Assembly (NCBI GenBank): GCA_902796525.1
Contig: CADBPB010000006.1
Coordinates: forward strand, 1 to 16,386
Reading direction: 5' to 3'
Source: an uncultured Erysipelotrichaceae bacterium
GTDB lineage: Bacteria > Bacillota_I > Bacilli_A > Erysipelotrichales > Erysipelotrichaceae
DNA length: 16,386 nt
A program made the position numbers and the translations under genes. Every line of letters begins with the position of its first letter. Within the stretch, counting starts at the first letter, position 1. A model generated the notes under the pieces. The model searched no databases. It saw nothing but the letters and a program-made list of their open reading frames with translations, and was not told the origin of the DNA. Below are positions 13,540-16,386 of the stretch, one piece after another.

Positions 13540-15111
13540 ATGGAAAAAACAAATCATTCTCAACAATTGAATCTGTTTGAGGATATCAGCGATCTGCAAC
13601 TCTTGAATCTTACGAAATTCCAGCTGTTTCTATATAAGCTGATTCATTTCTTCAAAGGAATTCCGGGATTGCTCGTCAGTCTTTTCAAGACGATCGGCAA
13701 ACTGCTGAAAGGGTTGTTTACCTGGATCGGCAACGATCTGGCTGATATCGTTAAAACATTTAAAGATGGAGATTTCAAGACCAAACTGTCTTACCTGATC
13801 ATGGGCTTCGGTTCTTTGACCAGGGGGCAGATCTTAAGAGGTCTTTTATTCCTTATATTCGAAGTCGTATTCATCGTCTACATGATCACGGCCGGCGGCC
13901 ACTGGCTTGGCAAGCTTGGCACGCTGGGCACGCAGCTTCCGGGTACGGTCTATGATCCGAAACTGGATACCTATGTTCGTGTCGATGGCGATGATTCATT
14001 CAAGTGCCTGCTCTATGGCGTTCTGACGATCATGTTCATTCTCTGCTTCATCTATACCTGGAGAATGAATGTCAAGCAGAACAAGGATGCGGAAGAACTG
14101 CTTCGCGCCGGCAAGAAACTGAAAACGGCAAAGGATGATGTTTCCTCCTTGCTGGATGATCAGTTCCACAAGACACTGCTGGCGCTGCCGCTGACAGGTA
14201 TCACGCTGTTTACGGTATTCCCGATCCTGTTCATGATCCTGGTCGCTTTCACCAACTATGATGGCGCGCATGACGGCTATTCGAACCTGTTCACCTGGGT
14301 CGGTCTGGAGAACTTCAATACCTTGTTCAGCATGAACACAAGTTCCGGCAACATGTCTTTCGCGTTCGGTGAGATCCTGTCCTGGACGCTGATCTGGGCA
14401 TTCTTCGCAACCTTCACGAACTACTTCCTGGGCATGTTCGTGGCGATCATGATCAACAAGAAAGGCATCAAGTTCAAGAAACTGTGGCGTGGCATCCTGG
14501 TCCTGACCAGCGCTGTCCCGCAGTTCATCTCCTTGCTGTATGTATCGAAGATGTTCGCCGCAAACGGCATGGTCAACGGCTTGTTGATCAATCAGGGACT
14601 GATCTCAGACCTGAGTCATATCATCCGTTTCTGGGAAGATAAGACACTGGCAAGGATCATGGTCATCGTCATCAATATCTGGATCGGTATCCCGTATCTG
14701 ATGCTGATCACGACCGGTATCCTGATGAACATTCCTGCCGATCTCTATGAATCGGCCAGGATCGATGGCGCCAATGCTGTTCAGCAGTTCTTCAAGATCA
14801 CGCTGCCTTACATGCTGTTTGTGACCGGACCGTATCTGCTGACAAGTTTCATCGGCAATATCAACAACTTCAACGTCATCTTCCTGCTGTCAGGAGGCGG
14901 CCCGAACAACATCAAACTGTCCACGGCAGCCGGCACGGCAGGCGATACCGACTTGCTGGTCACCTGGCTGTTCAAGATCACTACCAACGAAGGAAGCAAA
15001 TACTATCTGGCTTCCGTCATCGGTATCATGATCTTCGTGGTCGTGTCGACGATAGCGCTGATCGTTTATAACGTGATCCCTTCCACAAGGAACGAGGAGG
15101 ACTATTCATAA
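13540..15111 (+). CDS. malF: Maltose/maltodextrin ABC transporter permease MalF
   Basis: Inner-membrane permease subunit that pairs with MalG. The 523 residues contain about eight membrane segments, starting near 98-118. The cytoplasmic EAA loop is ESARIDGANAVQQFFKITLP from residue 404, the site that contacts the ATPase. The TM1-TM2 outer loop is short (about 119-153), unlike the large MalF P2 loop of E. coli. Residues 1-95 form a long cytoplasmic N-terminus with an amphipathic stretch (about 29-64, KLIHFFKGIPGLLVSLFKTI), longer than in Bacillus-type MalF/MdxF. The ribosome site AAAGGGG (13524-13530) lies nine bases before ATG. The stop overlaps the malG start by one base (TAATG), so the two are translationally coupled. 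Substrate is inferred from family and neighbours. Confidence 0.93.
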   Translation: MEKTNHSQQLNLFEDISDLQLLNLTKFQLFLYKLIHFFKGIPGLLVSLFKTIGKLLKGLFTWIGNDLADIVKTFKDGDFKTKLSYLIMGFGSLTRGQILRGLLFLIFEVVFIVYMITAGGHWLGKLGTLGTQLPGTVYDPKLDTYVRVDGDDSFKCLLYGVLTIMFILCFIYTWRMNVKQNKDAEELLRAGKKLKTAKDDVSSLLDDQFHKTLLALPLTGITLFTVFPILFMILVAFTNYDGAHDGYSNLFTWVGLENFNTLFSMNTSSGNMSFAFGEILSWTLIWAFFATFTNYFLGMFVAIMINKKGIKFKKLWRGILVLTSAVPQFISLLYVSKMFAANGMVNGLLINQGLISDLSHIIRFWEDKTLARIMVIVINIWIGIPYLMLITTGILMNIPADLYESARIDGANAVQQFFKITLPYMLFVTGPYLLTSFIGNINNFNVIFLLSGGGPNNIKLSTAAGTAGDTDLLVTWLFKITTNEGSKYYLASVIGIMIFVVVSTIALIVYNVIPSTRNEEDYS

Positions 15112-15980
15112 TGAACGAAAACAAGAAACATATGGGCTTGAAAGCCAAAGAGAGACTCAGCAATACGGTCATCTATGCGATCCTGATCGTCATGAGCATC
15201 GTCTGGCTGATTCCGTTCGTCTTCCTGGTATTCGAATCATTCCGTGTCGAATCGACGTATCAGGTCGGCTATGTCATTCCGAAACAGTTCGGCTTCGACA
15301 ACTACATCAACCTCTTCACCAAGACGGATTTCCCGATCTGGTTCAAGAATACGCTGGTGATCGGCCTGTTTGTGTCGGTGATACAGACGGTCATCGTATT
15401 GTGCATGTCTTATACGCTGTCCAGACTTCGTTTCAAAGGCCGCAAGGGCCTCATGAACATCATGCTGGTGCTGGGTTTCTTCCCGGGCTTCCTGTCTCTG
15501 GTCATCCTGTACAAGGTCCTGAGCTGGCTCAATCTGACAAGTGCCAATTCCGTTCCCGGACTGATCCTGGTCTATGTCGCAAGTTCAGGCATGGGCTACT
15601 ATGTATCGAAAGGATTCTTCGATACGATCTCCCGGTCGCTGGATGAAGCTGCCCGTGTCGATGGCGCTACCCGCTTCCAGGTCTTCACCAAGGTCATCAT
15701 GCCTTTGTCGAAACCGATCGTCATCTATACGATCCTGACGGCCTTCATGGGTCCGTGGGGCGACTTCATGCTGGCGAAATATGTCTCGCATGCGACATCG
15801 GCAGGCATGAACGTGGCAGTCGGTCTGCAGACGATGATTTCCACGCCTGCTTCGCTGGCGGCGAACTATACGATGTTCTGTGCCGGCGGCGTGGTGGTCG
15901 CCATACCGATCACGATACTGTTCATGTGTCTGCAGAAGTATTATGTTGAAGGTGTAACCGGAGGAGCGGTGAAAGGATAA
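15111..15980 (+). CDS. malG: Maltose/maltodextrin ABC transporter permease MalG
   Basis: The second membrane subunit of the importer; it forms the translocation pore with MalF. The 289 residues are typical, with six hydrophobic segments beginning at about residue 21 (TVIYAILIVMSIVWLIPFVF). The EAA loop LDEAARVDGATRFQVFTKVI (Glu179) precedes MPLSKPIVIY. The C-terminus (KYYVEGVTGGAVKG) is characteristic of the MalG family, whose tail reaches the ATPase. The start is the ATG of a TAATG overlap with malF; AGGAGG upstream (within 15090-15103) can also serve it. Its last bases carry the ribosome site of the ATPase gene. Confidence 0.95.
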   Translation: MNENKKHMGLKAKERLSNTVIYAILIVMSIVWLIPFVFLVFESFRVESTYQVGYVIPKQFGFDNYINLFTKTDFPIWFKNTLVIGLFVSVIQTVIVLCMSYTLSRLRFKGRKGLMNIMLVLGFFPGFLSLVILYKVLSWLNLTSANSVPGLILVYVASSGMGYYVSKGFFDTISRSLDEAARVDGATRFQVFTKVIMPLSKPIVIYTILTAFMGPWGDFMLAKYVSHATSAGMNVAVGLQTMISTPASLAANYTMFCAGGVVVAIPITILFMCLQKYYVEGVTGGAVKG

Positions 15981-15985
15981 GTATT

Positions 15986-16386
15986 ATGGCTAGAGTAAAA
16001 TTAACAGATGTAAAAAAGATATATGACAATAATGTCGTAGCGGTCCATGATTTCAATCTGGACATCGCTGATAAAGAGTTTATCGTTTTCGTAGGTCCTT
16101 CCGGCTGCGGTAAATCGACGACCTTGAGAATGGTTGCCGGCTTGGAAGAGATCTCCGAAGGTACGGTCGAGATCGATGGCGTCGTCGTCAACGATCTTCA
16201 GCCGAAAGACAGGGATATCTCCATGGTCTTCCAGAACTATGCGCTGTATCCGCATCTGACGGTCTTTGAAAACATTGCCTTCCCATTGCGGCTGGCAAAG
16301 ACGCCGCAGGACGAGGTCTTCCAGAAAGTTACAGAAGTTGCCGAGATCCTGGGCATCACGGAATATCTGAATCGTAAACCGAGAGC
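15986..16386 (+). CDS. Sugar ABC transporter ATPase (MalK/MsmX/UgpC family), 5' part, cut by the window end
   Basis: The ATP-binding subunit that energises MalFG; 133 complete codons are visible. Walker A is GPSGCGKST (37-45), the Q-loop is MVFQNYALYPH with Gln83, and RDISMVFQNYALYPHLTVFE is the standard MalK/MsmX segment. The signature motif, Walker B and the regulatory C-terminal domain lie beyond the window. The start ATG is preceded by AAAGGA (15972-15977) with eight bases of spacing, inside the end of malG. ATPases of this family often serve several sugar importers in Bacillota (MsmX), so I do not choose between malK and msmX. Here it is probably cotranscribed with malFG. Confidence 0.93.
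   Translation, partial: MARVKLTDVKKIYDNNVVAVHDFNLDIADKEFIVFVGPSGCGKSTTLRMVAGLEEISEGTVEIDGVVVNDLQPKDRDISMVFQNYALYPHLTVFENIAFPLRLAKTPQDEVFQKVTEVAEILGITEYLNRKPR

Noticed and set aside
1..16386. CRISPR array, tRNA/rRNA genes, insertion sequence or prophage
   Set aside because: No regularly spaced repeats, cloverleaf sequences, transposase, integrase or terminal inverted repeats were seen; almost all sequence is accounted for by housekeeping and transport genes.

Overview
This window looks like chromosome from a low-to-medium GC Bacillota, most likely an Erysipelotrichia-type anaerobe. That is an inference from gene order (dnaG-rpoD-trmK), strong AGGAGG-type ribosome sites, TATAAT-type promoters, a lipoprotein-anchored sugar-binding protein and protein sequence style. 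No species can be named from the sequence. Gene density is high, and all genes except rpsT lie on the + strand.

Region 1 (1-5651) is a tightly packed run. It holds the 3' part of dnaG (primase), rpoD (housekeeping sigma factor), trmK (tRNA m1A22 methyltransferase) and a complete glycogen/maltodextrin phosphorylase gene (glgP). It closes with a UUCG-loop terminator. The dnaG/rpoD and rpoD/trmK pairs overlap by 8 and 1 bases. glgP sits where Bacilli usually carry the nif3/yqfO gene.

Region 2 (5652-6660) is the loosest part. It contains an unrecognised 101-residue protein with two membrane segments and a decayed 5' stub of a glutamate-synthase-beta-like oxidoreductase, with an in-frame TAG at codon 7 and an otherwise intact Cys motif. 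It also contains rpsT on the - strand with its own promoter and two tandem terminator hairpins, and then the fmt promoter region.

Region 3 (6658-11814) is a translation and cofactor run: fmt, lepA (TTG start), hemW, a membrane zincin-like protein of the DUF3267 type, and a HAD-superfamily hydrolase with a DxYGT first motif. The first three genes overlap each other.

Region 4 (11815-16386) is a maltose/maltodextrin ABC importer: promoter with a cre-like (CcpA/LacI-family) operator, malE, a strong intercistronic terminator, malF, malG and the start of the ATPase gene malK/msmX, cut by the window end. The binding protein appears to carry an extra C-terminal beta-rich module of about 100 residues that resembles starch-binding domains. 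Together with glgP this suggests a cell that imports alpha-glucans and phosphorolyses them. The fused binding module is the most interesting feature in the window. No phage genes, insertion sequences, CRISPR arrays, tRNA or rRNA genes were seen.
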